64,000 nt of DNA from Nodosilinea sp. FACHB-141 (lineage in GTDB: Bacteria > Cyanobacteriota > Cyanobacteriia > Phormidesmidales > Phormidesmidaceae), in contig NZ_JACJPP010000021.1 of the NCBI RefSeq assembly GCF_014696135.1, positions 124,001-188,000 on the forward strand, in the 5' to 3' direction. Position 1 is the first letter of the stretch. Every line of letters begins with the position of its first letter. Of the stretch, positions 45,319 through 55,061 are shown piece after piece. The translations under genes were made by a program, and so were the position numbers. Below the pieces are notes generated by a model. It saw only the letters and a list, made by a program, of their open reading frames with translations. It did no database searches and had not been told where the DNA came from.

Positions 45319-46341
45319 ATGAAAATTCTTCTATCCTCAACTTATTTCTATCCGAATTTAGGGGGTAGTGAAACTGACGCTGAAATTTTTGCCAGAGAAT
45401 TTGTTAAATTAGGACATACTGTCAAAGTTGTAACCCAAACTCCAGGGAGTAATTTCGATGATAGGGGCGCAACCTTCCCCTTCGAAGTTATGCGACAGCC
45501 TAGTGCCTTGCATTTGCTCAAACTCACACGCTGGAGTGATGTTTGTTTCCAGAATGGCATCATTCTCAAACAAGCTTGGGCACTGTGGCTCACCCAAACC
45601 CCTTGGGTCATTCGTCACCAAACCTGGATTCAGCATCCTGGCCAACAGCCTACTTGGTTAACTCAGCTGAAACTTCGAATGGTTAAGCTTGCCACGTCGA
45701 TCGCTATCAGTAAACCTATTGCTGATCACCTCAATCATCCATCCACCTTGATTCCTAACCCTTATCGTGAAGACTTGTTTCGCCATCTTCCAGAGATTCC
45801 ACGCATTAAAGAATTGGTGTTTCTGGGGCGTTTGGTATCTGATAAAGGCTTAGATTTGCTGCTAAGCGCCATAGCAAAGCTTAAGAATGATAACTTATAC
45901 CCTCGACTAACTGTAATTGGCACTGGTGAAGAGGGTGAAGTCTTACGTCAACAAGCCGAGGATTTCAAGATCAATGAACAAGTTCATTTTATCGGAGCAA
46001 AGGTTGGCGAGGAGTTAGTTCACTTACTTAATGCACACCAAATTTTGGTTGTTCCCTCTCGTTGGCACGAGCCGTTTGGGGTTGTAGCCTTAGAAGGCAT
46101 TGCCTGTGGTTGCGTCGTTGTTGGGTCATCGGGAGGCGGGCTAAAAGACGCTATTGGTGATTGCGGTACTACATTTCCCAATGGTGATGAGGCCTCTCTG
46201 AGGCAGGTGCTTTACCAACTGCTTACTCAGCCCGAGTTACTAATTCGCTATCGGTCTAATGCAACTAGTCATTTAGCAAAGCACCAACAGACGGCCGTAG
46301 CTAAAGCCTATCTTCAAGTTTTAGAGGCTGCTTGCCAATGA
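45319..46341 (+). CDS. Glycosyltransferase family 4
   Basis: ATG 45319 (MKILLSSTYFYPNLGGSE) is the natural start; the frame opens further upstream inside the FkbM gene. The 340-aa product has PNLGGSETDAEIFA, VFLGRLVSDKGLDLLLSAI, IGTGEEGEVL and RWHEPFGVVALEGIACG with intact E-x7-E. An ATGA overlap links it to the polymerase gene. Confidence 0.9.
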   Translation: MKILLSSTYFYPNLGGSETDAEIFAREFVKLGHTVKVVTQTPGSNFDDRGATFPFEVMRQPSALHLLKLTRWSDVCFQNGIILKQAWALWLTQTPWVIRHQTWIQHPGQQPTWLTQLKLRMVKLATSIAISKPIADHLNHPSTLIPNPYREDLFRHLPEIPRIKELVFLGRLVSDKGLDLLLSAIAKLKNDNLYPRLTVIGTGEEGEVLRQQAEDFKINEQVHFIGAKVGEELVHLLNAHQILVVPSRWHEPFGVVALEGIACGCVVVGSSGGGLKDAIGDCGTTFPNGDEASLRQVLYQLLTQPELLIRYRSNATSHLAKHQQTAVAKAYLQVLEAACQ

Positions 46342-47756
46342 GCAATCTTCTTATAGGTTTGTTGGCCATTGGTCTGATAGTGCTGCTCTCTGCCCAAAAC
46401 TGGCAGCGGTCTGTAAAAGTAGTTCTGGTTTTAGTAGTGCTCGAAGGGGCATTACGAAAGTGGGCGCTCCCCCAGGCAAGTCAGTTCATCTACTTCCTAA
46501 AAGATTTCGTTTTAATTGGCGCTTATCTGCGATACTTTTTGCTGTCCCCGGTTCAAACCCGATTATTCATTCAGAAACCTATTGTTTTAATACTAGTCGG
46601 TTGTGTGGCAGTTTGGGGAGGAGTACAAGCTTTCAACCCAAGCCTAGGCTCACCAGTAATTGGTCTATTTGGCTTCAAAAGTTATTTTCTATACGTGCCC
46701 CTGGTTTGGCTAGTGTCCCAAATGTTTAGCACTGAGGAAAAGCTATATCAATTTATTCGTAACTATCTGCTCCTACTGATTCCAGTATGCATTTTGGCTA
46801 TTGCTCAATTTTTCAGCCCGCCTACTAGCCCGCTCAACGTATACGCCTGGGGTGAAGATGGTCCTGCTGTAGTAAGTTCAGGCTTAGGTACAGTAAGAGT
46901 GACAGGTACTTTTTCTTATTTGACGGGTTACGCAACTTACTTGTTGACCTGTTTATGTCTGCTGTTGCCCGTAATCTCTCGACCTCAGCCTCGTCTATGG
47001 CAAGTTTTAACTCTAACTGAAGGCGGGCTGATTGCGGTAACCGCTTTTATGACCGGGTCTCGTGGCCTTGTCTTTGGTTCTGTGCTGCTGATAGCTGGCT
47101 ACGGGCTCCTGCTAGCTCTAACTAGTTTCTCTAGTTTCTCCGTTAGCGCACGTAAATTGGTTTTGCCAGGCATAATAGGTTTTTTAGCAGTTTCACAAGG
47201 CGGACGACTGGCCTTTGAGTCATTTTGGAACCGCGTCGAAAATGCCAACGACAGTCTTATTGCTCGAGTCTTAAGCCCTTTTACTGAGCCTTTTAACAAC
47301 TTTTATCTTAAGGGTTTAGACGGCTACGGTTTAGGCGCTACGTTTCAGGCTAATGCCACTATCCGTCAAGCGTTTCAGCTTCCTCCAGGGGAAATTATCC
47401 CAGTCTATTTTGAAAATGAGATGGGTCGAATTGGCTTAGAGGTTGGACCTGTAGGATTCTTCCTCTGGTATGGCTTACGGCTAGTGCTGCTTTTCACCCT
47501 ATTTAAAGTTTTTCTCCAGCTTACTCATCCGTTTTTGCGTCAGCTTGCCCTGAGTGTCTTTGTCTATCAGGGCGTAACTTTTATTGCTCAAATGGTCTAC
47601 AACCATACTGCTAATGCGTATCACTGGTTTTTTTACGGTTTTATCTTTCTGCTTCCTTATCTAGAGCGGGTAGACCAATGGCAGCAAGCTCAACAACCTA
47701 ATTTTTTACATGGTCAACCGACGCATTTCTCTGGTGCATCCCACCAGCAACCCTAA
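46338..47756 (+). CDS. O-antigen polymerase/ligase-like membrane protein
   Basis: A 472-aa polytopic protein with about ten to eleven membrane helices and a large loop near residues 305-365, the layout of Wzy polymerases and WaaL ligases. The N-terminal EGALRKWALPQ and FLKDFVLIGAYLRYF recur in cyanobacterial EPS polymerase candidates. Start ATG 46338 overlaps the previous stop. Whether it polymerises repeat units or ligates them cannot be decided from sequence. Its presence beside an ABC exporter is unusual. Confidence 0.82.
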   Translation: MSNLLIGLLAIGLIVLLSAQNWQRSVKVVLVLVVLEGALRKWALPQASQFIYFLKDFVLIGAYLRYFLLSPVQTRLFIQKPIVLILVGCVAVWGGVQAFNPSLGSPVIGLFGFKSYFLYVPLVWLVSQMFSTEEKLYQFIRNYLLLLIPVCILAIAQFFSPPTSPLNVYAWGEDGPAVVSSGLGTVRVTGTFSYLTGYATYLLTCLCLLLPVISRPQPRLWQVLTLTEGGLIAVTAFMTGSRGLVFGSVLLIAGYGLLLALTSFSSFSVSARKLVLPGIIGFLAVSQGGRLAFESFWNRVENANDSLIARVLSPFTEPFNNFYLKGLDGYGLGATFQANATIRQAFQLPPGEIIPVYFENEMGRIGLEVGPVGFFLWYGLRLVLLFTLFKVFLQLTHPFLRQLALSVFVYQGVTFIAQMVYNHTANAYHWFFYGFIFLLPYLERVDQWQQAQQPNFLHGQPTHFSGASHQQP

Positions 47757-48963
47757 CTCTCGCAATGCGGCGATCGCATTAGCTGAGGCCAACCTGCTGC
47801 ACGAAGTTATTACTGCTGTCGCTTATGATCCCAAAAGTCAATTAGCCCGGACCATTCGACAGCTGCCTAGGTCTATCGGACTGCCCCTTAGCCAAGAGTT
47901 GGAAAGACGTACTTGGGTTGCACCAGGAAGTTCAACCATACGCACTCATCCTTGGAGAGAAGCCCTGAGAGTTGCTTTAGTAAAGTCAGGAGTAAGCACC
48001 AAGGTAGGGTTAGGGCAACAAGGACCTATCAATTGGGTATATAAGTCCCTCGATCGCCATGTGGCCCGGTGCCACCTCAACGAAATCGATGCCATTTATG
48101 CCTATGAAGATGGCGCAGCCTACACATTTGAAGCTGCTAAACAGCGAGGTATACGCTGCTTTTATGAATTACCCATTGCTTTTCACCATACTAGCCGACA
48201 GATTCAGCAGGATGAGGCTGGGCGGTTCCCAGAGTTTGCTTCCGCTCTTCAAGCTGCCCATGAACCTTTGTGGAAACTAGAGCGTAAGGATCAAGAAGCT
48301 GCGTTAGCCGATCATATTTTTGTAGCCTCTTCCATGACGCGTCAATCGCTTTTAGATGCGGGTATAGCTTCTGAGCGCATCTCAGTAATTCCCTACGGCG
48401 CGCCGGTTGACTATTTTCGGCCTCAACCTAAGCTTGACAAAAAGTTTCGAGCGCTATTTGTGGGTCGAGTTGGCCCTCGAAAAGGTGTTCACTACTTATT
48501 ACAGGCTTGGAAAAAGCTTAAGCTGAGCGATGCCGAGCTTAAGCTAGTGGGTGTCAACGAATTTCCAACGGGTTGGTTGGAGTCGTTTCAAGATTGCATT
48601 CACTATTTGCCTAGTGTTCCCCACACTACTTTGAGGCAGCACTACTGCAATGCCAGCGTTTTAGTTTTTCCCTCTTTAGTCGAGGGTTTCGGTCTGGTTA
48701 TGCTTGAAGCTATGGCTTGTGGAATTCCGGTTATAACTACTCCTAATGCCGCAGGTCCTGACATTATTACTGATGGGGTCGAAGGATTTATAGTTCCTAT
48801 TCGTGACCCTGAAATACTTCAAGAAAGGCTAGAGTGGTGCCGTGAAAATCCCGATAAGCTGGCTCAAATGGGACGTTCCGCTCGAAAAAAGGCTGAACTC
48901 TCAACCTGGTTCGGCTATCGCCAGAAGCTGGCCTCTAAAATCCAAACGTTACTTTCTGAGTAG
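47710..48963 (+). CDS. Glycosyltransferase family 4
   Basis: A 417-aa GT4 that overlaps the polymerase gene by 47 bases. ISLVHPTSNPNSRNAAIAL opens it without the usual Gly-rich loop. The donor domain shows ALFVGRVGPRKGVHYLLQAW, NASVLVFPSLVEGFGLVMLEAMACG and TPNAAGPDIITDGVEGF. A long insert of about 100 residues in the acceptor half fits a large acceptor. Confidence 0.87.
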   Translation: MVNRRISLVHPTSNPNSRNAAIALAEANLLHEVITAVAYDPKSQLARTIRQLPRSIGLPLSQELERRTWVAPGSSTIRTHPWREALRVALVKSGVSTKVGLGQQGPINWVYKSLDRHVARCHLNEIDAIYAYEDGAAYTFEAAKQRGIRCFYELPIAFHHTSRQIQQDEAGRFPEFASALQAAHEPLWKLERKDQEAALADHIFVASSMTRQSLLDAGIASERISVIPYGAPVDYFRPQPKLDKKFRALFVGRVGPRKGVHYLLQAWKKLKLSDAELKLVGVNEFPTGWLESFQDCIHYLPSVPHTTLRQHYCNASVLVFPSLVEGFGLVMLEAMACGIPVITTPNAAGPDIITDGVEGFIVPIRDPEILQERLEWCRENPDKLAQMGRSARKKAELSTWFGYRQKLASKIQTLLSE

Positions 48964-48981
48964 CGAGGAGTAGATAATAAC

Positions 48982-50175
48982 ATGAGCAAGAGACTTAAGA
49001 AAAGAGATTCAGTTCACTTTTGGGTACCTAATCTGTTTGAATTTAAAGGTGGGATTCAAGTCTACCTATGTGATATTTTATCGACGATTAGCTATCTTCA
49101 GTTCCAAAGAAATTTTTTATCAAATACCGATATAGTTATTATCGACAAACTCGACTCTGACAAGCCAGAAGTTGTATCTAAGGCAAACGAATTTACAGGC
49201 AACTTTTCGTTTACCTTTATGGGTAATGTTCCTAGAGTATTGCGGACTTTTGCTTTTAGTTTGAAAATTATAATTGCTTCTTTTCGGCAGCGTCCAGATT
49301 TGATTTTATGCGGGCATTTGAACTTCACCCCTGTAGCTTATCTACTTCACTTGTTATTAGGTACTCCGTACTGGATTTTAGTATATGGTGTTGATGCTTG
49401 GGATATTAAGCACCCTCTTAGGCGTCGGGCTTTGCAAGCGGCTAAAAAAGTAATCTCGATCAGTGATTATACCCGTAGCCGCTTGGTGAAAGAGGAGAAT
49501 CTGCACCCTGACAAAATCTCGCTTCTTCCGGTCACCTTTAATATTGAACGTTTTCAAGTAAAGCCCAAGCCAACCTATTTGCTCAATAGGCACAAGCTTC
49601 AGGAGAACCAACCTGTGGTGCTGACGGTCGCTCGTTTAGCTGACGATGAACAGTATAAGGGCTATGACCAAGTCATTCAGGCAATGTGCCTTGTACGTCA
49701 AAAAATGCCTGATGTACATTACGTTTTAGTAGGGAAGGGTAGCGATCGCCCCCGAGTTGAGCAGCTAATCGAGTCCCTTGGCCTAGAAGATTGCGTAACG
49801 TTAGCTGGATTTGTCCCTGATGAAGAAATCTGTGATTACTACAATTTGTGTGATGTGTTCATAATGCCGAGTAAGGGTGAAGGCTTTGGCATTGTCTACC
49901 TCGAAGCTCTAGCCTGTGGCAAGCCCACTATCGGAGGCAATCAGGATGGTGCCATTGATGCTTTGTGCAGGGGCGAACTAGGTATTCTGGTCGATCCTGA
50001 TAACGTGGACGAAATAGCTAGTACCTTAGCAGAAATTCTTCAGGGTAAATCAACTCATCCAATTATTTATCAGCCAAAGATATTGCGTCAGAGAGTTGAC
50101 GAAATTTATGGTTTTAATAAATTTCAGTCTAATCTTTTAAGGCTACTTAAAGAAACCAGCTTCGCAACACCATAG
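48982..50175 (+). CDS. Glycosyltransferase family 4
   Basis: A 397-aa GT4. The acceptor domain has FEFKGGIQVYLCDIL and a hydrophobic PVAYLLHLLLGTPYWILVYG stretch. Donor features are LTVARLADDEQYKGYDQVIQ, LVGKGSDRPRVEQLI and GEGFGIVYLEALACGKP. It starts 18 bases after the previous gene. Confidence 0.9.
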   Translation: MSKRLKKRDSVHFWVPNLFEFKGGIQVYLCDILSTISYLQFQRNFLSNTDIVIIDKLDSDKPEVVSKANEFTGNFSFTFMGNVPRVLRTFAFSLKIIIASFRQRPDLILCGHLNFTPVAYLLHLLLGTPYWILVYGVDAWDIKHPLRRRALQAAKKVISISDYTRSRLVKEENLHPDKISLLPVTFNIERFQVKPKPTYLLNRHKLQENQPVVLTVARLADDEQYKGYDQVIQAMCLVRQKMPDVHYVLVGKGSDRPRVEQLIESLGLEDCVTLAGFVPDEEICDYYNLCDVFIMPSKGEGFGIVYLEALACGKPTIGGNQDGAIDALCRGELGILVDPDNVDEIASTLAEILQGKSTHPIIYQPKILRQRVDEIYGFNKFQSNLLRLLKETSFATP

Positions 50176-50176
50176 T

Positions 50177-51370
50177 ATGAAAGTTCTTCACGTGTTGCCA
50201 TCTCTGAGCTACAAACTAGGTGGGCCAACTCAGGTAGCTCTTAACATTATTCGTACCCTACGAGAGGTAGGAATTGATGCCGAAATAGCAACTACCAATG
50301 ACGATGAAGCTGAATTACTAGATGTACCCATCGGTCAGCGAGTTAACTATGAAGGCGTACCGGTCTGGTTTTTTTCGCGTCTGGCCCGGTTTAAAGCATT
50401 CATCCCATCTATTGGGTTGACCCAGTGGATGGCCAGCCATTTGCGCCAATATGACATTGTTCACAATCATTACCTGTTCTGCTATGCTCCCACGGTGGGA
50501 GCGAGGCTAGCACAGTATTATCAAATACCTTATGTCTCAAGTACGATTGGTCAATTAACTCCTTGGGCACTTCAGCAAAGCAGGCTTAAAAAACAAATCT
50601 ACGGCCGCTACATAGAGCGTTCCACACTCAACCGAGCTGCTGCTATTCATTGCACTACTCCTGCTGAAGCCGAGGATGCGCAGCGGTTTGGGATCAGCGC
50701 GCCTGCCTTGGTTTTACCGTTAGGAGTTAATCCGACAGTCGCGATCGCTAGTGCAGCAGCAAAACTGCGCGATCGCTATGATTTACCTTCCGACTGCGCA
50801 ATAGTTCTATTTTTGTCGCGCCTGCACGAAAAAAAGCGGCCTGACTTTCTATTGCGCGCGTTTGCTCGACTCGACCCTAAATTTCACGGTTATCACCTTA
50901 TATTAGCCGGTTCTGGGGATGCAGATTATTGCCACTACCTCAAGACTTTGACCAGCACCCTAGATATTACCGACAGTGTTACATTCACTGGCTTTGTCTC
51001 TGGTTCAAACAAAGATTTACTGCTGCAGGGTTCCAATCTCTTCGCTTTGCCGTCTTATTCAGAAAACTTCGGCATTGCTGTAGCGGAGGCCCTAGCCGCT
51101 GGTCTCCCCGTTGTGATTACCCCTGATGTTCAAATCGCTCCCGACATCTCAGCCGCCCAAGCGGGGTTAGTAGTTTCTGATGATTTAGAAGCGTGGAGGA
51201 ATGCTCTATCTCGGCTGCTTTGCTCTTCTAATTTAAGAAACCAGCTAGGTCATAACGGCCAACAGCTAGCCGCAACAAAGTACAGCTGGCCCAAAATCGC
51301 GCAAAACCTGAGCCAGTCCTATGATGAAATTCTTACTGGTCAACCCCTATCGTTTGCCTATAGGTCTTGA
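50177..51370 (+). CDS. Glycosyltransferase family 4
   Basis: A 397-aa GT4, the last gene of the island, one base after the previous stop. Features are LPSLSYKLGGPTQVALNII, VLFLSRLHEKKRPDFLLRAF, LAGSGDADYC and YSENFGIAVAEALAAGLPV. HIP1 sites reappear in it (near 50743 and 50769), marking the return to chromosomal composition. It meets the minus-strand gene at 51372 tail to tail with a one-base gap. Confidence 0.9.
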   Translation: MKVLHVLPSLSYKLGGPTQVALNIIRTLREVGIDAEIATTNDDEAELLDVPIGQRVNYEGVPVWFFSRLARFKAFIPSIGLTQWMASHLRQYDIVHNHYLFCYAPTVGARLAQYYQIPYVSSTIGQLTPWALQQSRLKKQIYGRYIERSTLNRAAAIHCTTPAEAEDAQRFGISAPALVLPLGVNPTVAIASAAAKLRDRYDLPSDCAIVLFLSRLHEKKRPDFLLRAFARLDPKFHGYHLILAGSGDADYCHYLKTLTSTLDITDSVTFTGFVSGSNKDLLLQGSNLFALPSYSENFGIAVAEALAAGLPVVITPDVQIAPDISAAQAGLVVSDDLEAWRNALSRLLCSSNLRNQLGHNGQQLAATKYSWPKIAQNLSQSYDEILTGQPLSFAYRS

Positions 51371-51371
51371 C

Positions 51372-51671
51372 TCAATGAGTAACGCGATCGCAAATGAATT
51401 GTCGTAAAGCAGCTTCAAAATAGGGCGTAGCCAACTCTTGATCAGCGCCGGTAGGCCGTCGGCAATCGTAGCGTTTAACAGGTCGGCTTTTGCCGTCGAT
51501 GCTGACAACTACCCGATACTCCCAGGTATATTTGGCACTGCGCTTAATTGTTTCAATGCAGACTTGCTGCCTCTCTACGTCGCGGCAGAGAACGCTGGCC
51601 GAGGACTCAGGGCTCCAAACACACAGAACTGCCCATAGCCCGAGCAGCACGGCAACCAAGGCACGCACCAT
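51372..51671 (-). CDS. Small secreted protein of unknown function
   Basis: ATG 51671 (MVRALVAVLLGLWAVLCVWSP) gives 99 aa with a clear signal peptide cut near SSASV; the longer frame would overlap ubiD. The mature part has four Cys (LCRDV, QVCIE, DCRRP, FICDR), probably two disulfides, and is basic. I do not recognise the family. It lies 19 bases after ubiD and may be cotranscribed. Confidence 0.65.
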   Translation of the reverse strand: MVRALVAVLLGLWAVLCVWSPESSASVLCRDVERQQVCIETIKRSAKYTWEYRVVVSIDGKSRPVKRYDCRRPTGADQELATPYFEAALRQFICDRVTH

Positions 51672-51690
51672 ACCCTTACTCTCTCGTCCG

Positions 51691-53202
51691 TTAGCGCAGG
51701 TCATAGCCAAACAAATTTGGATCTACATCACCTAGATTTAGGTCGCTCAAGCCATATTCAGTCCAGCGACTATCCACCAGCGCAGCTGTATCAGGGTCGG
51801 GGGTGAGCTCTTCACTCCAGGGGCGATCGGTTTCGGGGTAGACCTTGGTGGTAGCGTCAATGCCCATGCGGCTGCCAAGACCAGGCTTTTCGGTGGCAAA
51901 GTCAAGGCTATCAAAAGGGTTGTTGGGCAGGATAAATACGTCGCGTATTGGGTCAACCTTAGAGGTCACAGCCCACATTACCTGACGCGGGTCGCGAATG
52001 TTGATCGATTTATCGACAACGATCACAAACTTGGTATAGCTGAACTGGGGCAGGGCCGACCAAAAGGCGAGGGCAGCGCGCTTAGCCTGGCCTGGGTACG
52101 ACTTTTCGATGGAGAGTACGGCGGCTTTGTAGCTCAGCCCTTCCATTGGCAAAAAGAAGTCCTGAATTTCGGGCACCTGCTGGCGCAGGATCGGGTTGTA
52201 GATGCGGTTGAGGGCGATCGCCATCATGGCATCCTCCTTAGGCGGGCGACCGCTAAAGGTGGTCATGTAGATCGGATTTTTGCGGTGGGTGAGGCAGTGG
52301 AAGCGCAGCAGAGGCGCCGCTTTGTTAACGCCGCCATAGTAGCCAATGTGATCACCCGCGGGGCCATCAACGGCAGTTTCACCGGGGGTGATGGTGCCCT
52401 CCAGCACGATCTCAGACTGGGCTGGAACTTCTAAGTCAACGGTTTTGCATTTGGCCAGGCTGAGCCCTTTGCCGGCGTAAAGCCCGGCAAACAGCCACTC
52501 CGAGAGGTCGATGGGCAGCGGCGTGGCGGCGGCAAGAATCACTAGAGGGTGAACGCCGATCGCGATCGCCACCTCTAGTTTTTTGCCCATCTCGGCGGCC
52601 TTGCGCAGGTGGCGGCTACAGCCTCGCACCGAGAGCCACTGCACCGTCGCAGTATTTTTTGACTGAAGCTGAAGGCGATAAACCCCCACGTTGGGAATGT
52701 GAGTTTCTGGGTCTTTGGTGATCATCAGCCCCAGGGTAACGACCTTGTCGGCGTCGCCAGGGTAGACCCGCAGCAGGGGGATTTTATTAAGATCCACAGC
52801 GTCGTCTTTGAGCACCACCTGCTGGCAGGGGGGGAGCAGATCGCGCATAGGCTTGGCTTTGACTACGTCAAACAGCGCTTTGCCAAGGTCGATCGCCTGG
52901 GAAAACTGCTTGGGAGGCCGAGGCTGATAGAGCAGCGCCAGCTTTTCGCCCAGGGTTTCGAGTTCGGCGGGGTGTTCCATGCCCATAGCCCAGCAGACGC
53001 GCTCGACGGTGCCCAGCACGTTGATAGCCAGGGGCATGGTGGCACCCTGCACATTCTCAAATAGCAGGGCCGGGCCACCACCCAGCAGCAGGCGATTGGC
53101 GATCTCGGCAATCTCTAATTCTGGGCTGACGGGGGCCGTGATGCGGCGCAGCTGACCTCGCTGTTCCAGAAGGGTGAGAAACTGCTGTAGATCGTTTGCC
53201 AT
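51691..53202 (-). CDS. ubiD: UbiD family decarboxylase
   Basis: ATG 53202 (MANDLQQFLTLLEQRGQL) gives 503 aa, the normal UbiD length; the frame extends further upstream without similarity. Motifs include EIANRLLLGGGPALLFENVQG, GDHIGYYGG, TTFSGRPPKEDAMM and DPRQVMWAV. UbiD enzymes use prenylated FMN to decarboxylate aromatic acids. In cyanobacteria this one is expected to act on 4-hydroxy-3-polyprenylbenzoate in plastoquinone synthesis. Confidence 0.94.
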   Translation of the reverse strand: MANDLQQFLTLLEQRGQLRRITAPVSPELEIAEIANRLLLGGGPALLFENVQGATMPLAINVLGTVERVCWAMGMEHPAELETLGEKLALLYQPRPPKQFSQAIDLGKALFDVVKAKPMRDLLPPCQQVVLKDDAVDLNKIPLLRVYPGDADKVVTLGLMITKDPETHIPNVGVYRLQLQSKNTATVQWLSVRGCSRHLRKAAEMGKKLEVAIAIGVHPLVILAAATPLPIDLSEWLFAGLYAGKGLSLAKCKTVDLEVPAQSEIVLEGTITPGETAVDGPAGDHIGYYGGVNKAAPLLRFHCLTHRKNPIYMTTFSGRPPKEDAMMAIALNRIYNPILRQQVPEIQDFFLPMEGLSYKAAVLSIEKSYPGQAKRAALAFWSALPQFSYTKFVIVVDKSINIRDPRQVMWAVTSKVDPIRDVFILPNNPFDSLDFATEKPGLGSRMGIDATTKVYPETDRPWSEELTPDPDTAALVDSRWTEYGLSDLNLGDVDPNLFGYDLR

Positions 53203-53390
53203 AGGAAAGGGTTTGTGAACGAGTGTTAAGGCCACTTTCATTATGGTAGAGCGAGGGACCAGTCTGAAGACTCTGCCCAATTCTTTGCTTGGCTGAGGTA
53301 GTAGAGACAGCATGCGATCGCGTCGACTTCCTGGCACAATCGGGGTATTGTCATCGGCAATGACAGCTGCTCAAGGAATCCTCTGGCTCA

Positions 53391-54095
53391 ATGCAAAGGC
53401 CTATGCTGAGATTGTCTAAGTACTTGATCTGGCCGTTGGCTCTAGGGCTGGCGGCCTGTGGCAACCGGCTCGACACCGCTGAGGTCGAGAGCGCCATTCA
53501 GGCTGATATTGAGCGCCAGGGCCGCCGACTCTCGCTCAAGGCTGTGCTCTGCCCTAAGGATGTCTCACGCCAGGCGGAGGCCTATTTTCGCTGTGTAGGC
53601 GAGGTGGATGGTGGCGGCACCTTTACGATCAACGTGATTCAGCAAGACAACCAGGGCAATGTCACCTGGGAAGTGCCCAATTCTAAAGCGCTGCTCAATC
53701 TGCCCAAGGTCGAAGACAGTATTCAGCAGGAACTCTCGCAGGCCTACAGCCAGCGAGCCCAAATTGACTGCGGCAGCGCTACCTACCGAGTAAATCAGCC
53801 AGGCGATCGCTTTGAGTGCCAGGTTGTGGGGGAAGTGACTACCGACACCAGCACCATCACCGCTGTTTTAGTCAACATCGACCCCGACGGCGACCTCAAC
53901 TGGCAGGAGCAGACGGCTGCCCCTGGGGCCTCCCTCCAAGCGATCGCGGCCCCAGGCAGCTCATCACCCACTGGCACCGCCGCACCTCAGGCCAAGCCTT
54001 CAGCCGCCCCTACGACCATGCCTAAATCTACTGCGGTGACAGGCCCCACTGGGCGTACCGTCAATCGCCCCTACGTTCGCGGCGATGATGATTAG
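53391..54095 (+). CDS. Lipoprotein with two DUF4333-like repeats
   Basis: A 234-aa product (ATG 53391, or 53403) with lipobox LAAC, so it is membrane-anchored after processing. Two similar units follow, each with a conserved Cys pair (VLCPKDV/FRCVGEV about residues 52-70; IDCGS/FECQVVGEV about 124-145), as in DUF4333. The C-terminus is Pro/Ala/Thr-rich and disordered. Function is unknown. Confidence 0.8.
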   Translation: MQRPMLRLSKYLIWPLALGLAACGNRLDTAEVESAIQADIERQGRRLSLKAVLCPKDVSRQAEAYFRCVGEVDGGGTFTINVIQQDNQGNVTWEVPNSKALLNLPKVEDSIQQELSQAYSQRAQIDCGSATYRVNQPGDRFECQVVGEVTTDTSTITAVLVNIDPDGDLNWQEQTAAPGASLQAIAAPGSSSPTGTAAPQAKPSAAPTTMPKSTAVTGPTGRTVNRPYVRGDDD

Positions 54096-54221
54096 ATGGG
54101 CCGCTTAATCATTTTTTAAGTAGCCAACGTCTATTCTTTAATTTCTGGGACAACCGCTTTCGGTAGGCTTATCGTGGTAGAAACACGAATGAGCAAACCC
54201 ATTCAAGGTTAAAGCTGGGCT

Positions 54222-54914
54222 ATGGCAACTGTTCTCGACGTTTTGGTCAAGGGTGGACCCGTAATGGTGCCCATTATGGGGTGCTCAGTACTCACCATTG
54301 CCACGGCCCTGGAGCGTGCCCTGTTTTGGACAAAGCTCCTGCGGCGAGAAGACCAGGTCGTATCTGAGGTGCTTGATGCTTCCCGGCAGGACCTGAGCAA
54401 GGCTGCTGAGATTGCAGCCCAGTCTCAAGATTTGCCCATCGGCCGGTTTTTGCTCGCTCCTCTGCGGCTCAAGCAGCCCTCTCCCGAAACCTTTCGTCTG
54501 GCGATGGAAACCGTGGGCGATCGCGAATTGGTCAAAATGCGCAAGGGCGACAAGCTTCTAGAAACCGTCGTGGCAATCGCACCGCTGCTGGGCCTGTTGG
54601 GAACGGTAACCGGCCTGATCGCCACCTTCAGCAACCTCAACATTGGCGGCGGCGGCTCAGGAGAGCAGGCGAGCGCCGCCGCCGCTGGTATTGGCGAAGC
54701 GTTGATTACCACGGCAGCGGGCATGGTCGTCGCCATCCTGGCGCTGCTAATCTTTCGCGTCTTGGTGACTCTACAAGCGCAGCAGGTCGACTACTTTTCC
54801 GATGCTGGCAATGAGCTAGAACTCATCTACCGCCAGTATTGGCACGAGCCCACCACTCTAGCCAACGACCCCGCCCACCGGGGAGAGTTTATCGGCAGCA
54901 GCGATCGCCTTTAG
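54222..54914 (+). CDS. MotA/TolQ/ExbB proton-channel family protein
   Basis: A 230-aa inner-membrane protein with three predicted helices (about residues 10-28, 110-130 and 150-180). The core APLLGLLGTVTGLIATFSNL and GIGEALITTAAGMVVAILALL are the family signature. Such proteins pair with ExbD/TolR to couple proton flow to outer-membrane work. No ExbD gene follows; a minus-strand gene occupies the next slot, so the partner is elsewhere. Confidence 0.9.
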   Translation: MATVLDVLVKGGPVMVPIMGCSVLTIATALERALFWTKLLRREDQVVSEVLDASRQDLSKAAEIAAQSQDLPIGRFLLAPLRLKQPSPETFRLAMETVGDRELVKMRKGDKLLETVVAIAPLLGLLGTVTGLIATFSNLNIGGGGSGEQASAAAAGIGEALITTAAGMVVAILALLIFRVLVTLQAQQVDYFSDAGNELELIYRQYWHEPTTLANDPAHRGEFIGSSDRL

Positions 54915-55061
54915 TCTCCTAGGCGCTGCACAACTAAGGCAACGCTGATTGCCTCACAGCTCTGCTAAGCAGCCTGGTCGATCCTCATGGCACCGAGCTA
55001 CCGACGGAGCAATTATTGTCGCTAATCTCATCAGCGCAGAGATTGTGGTTCACCCATGCCC

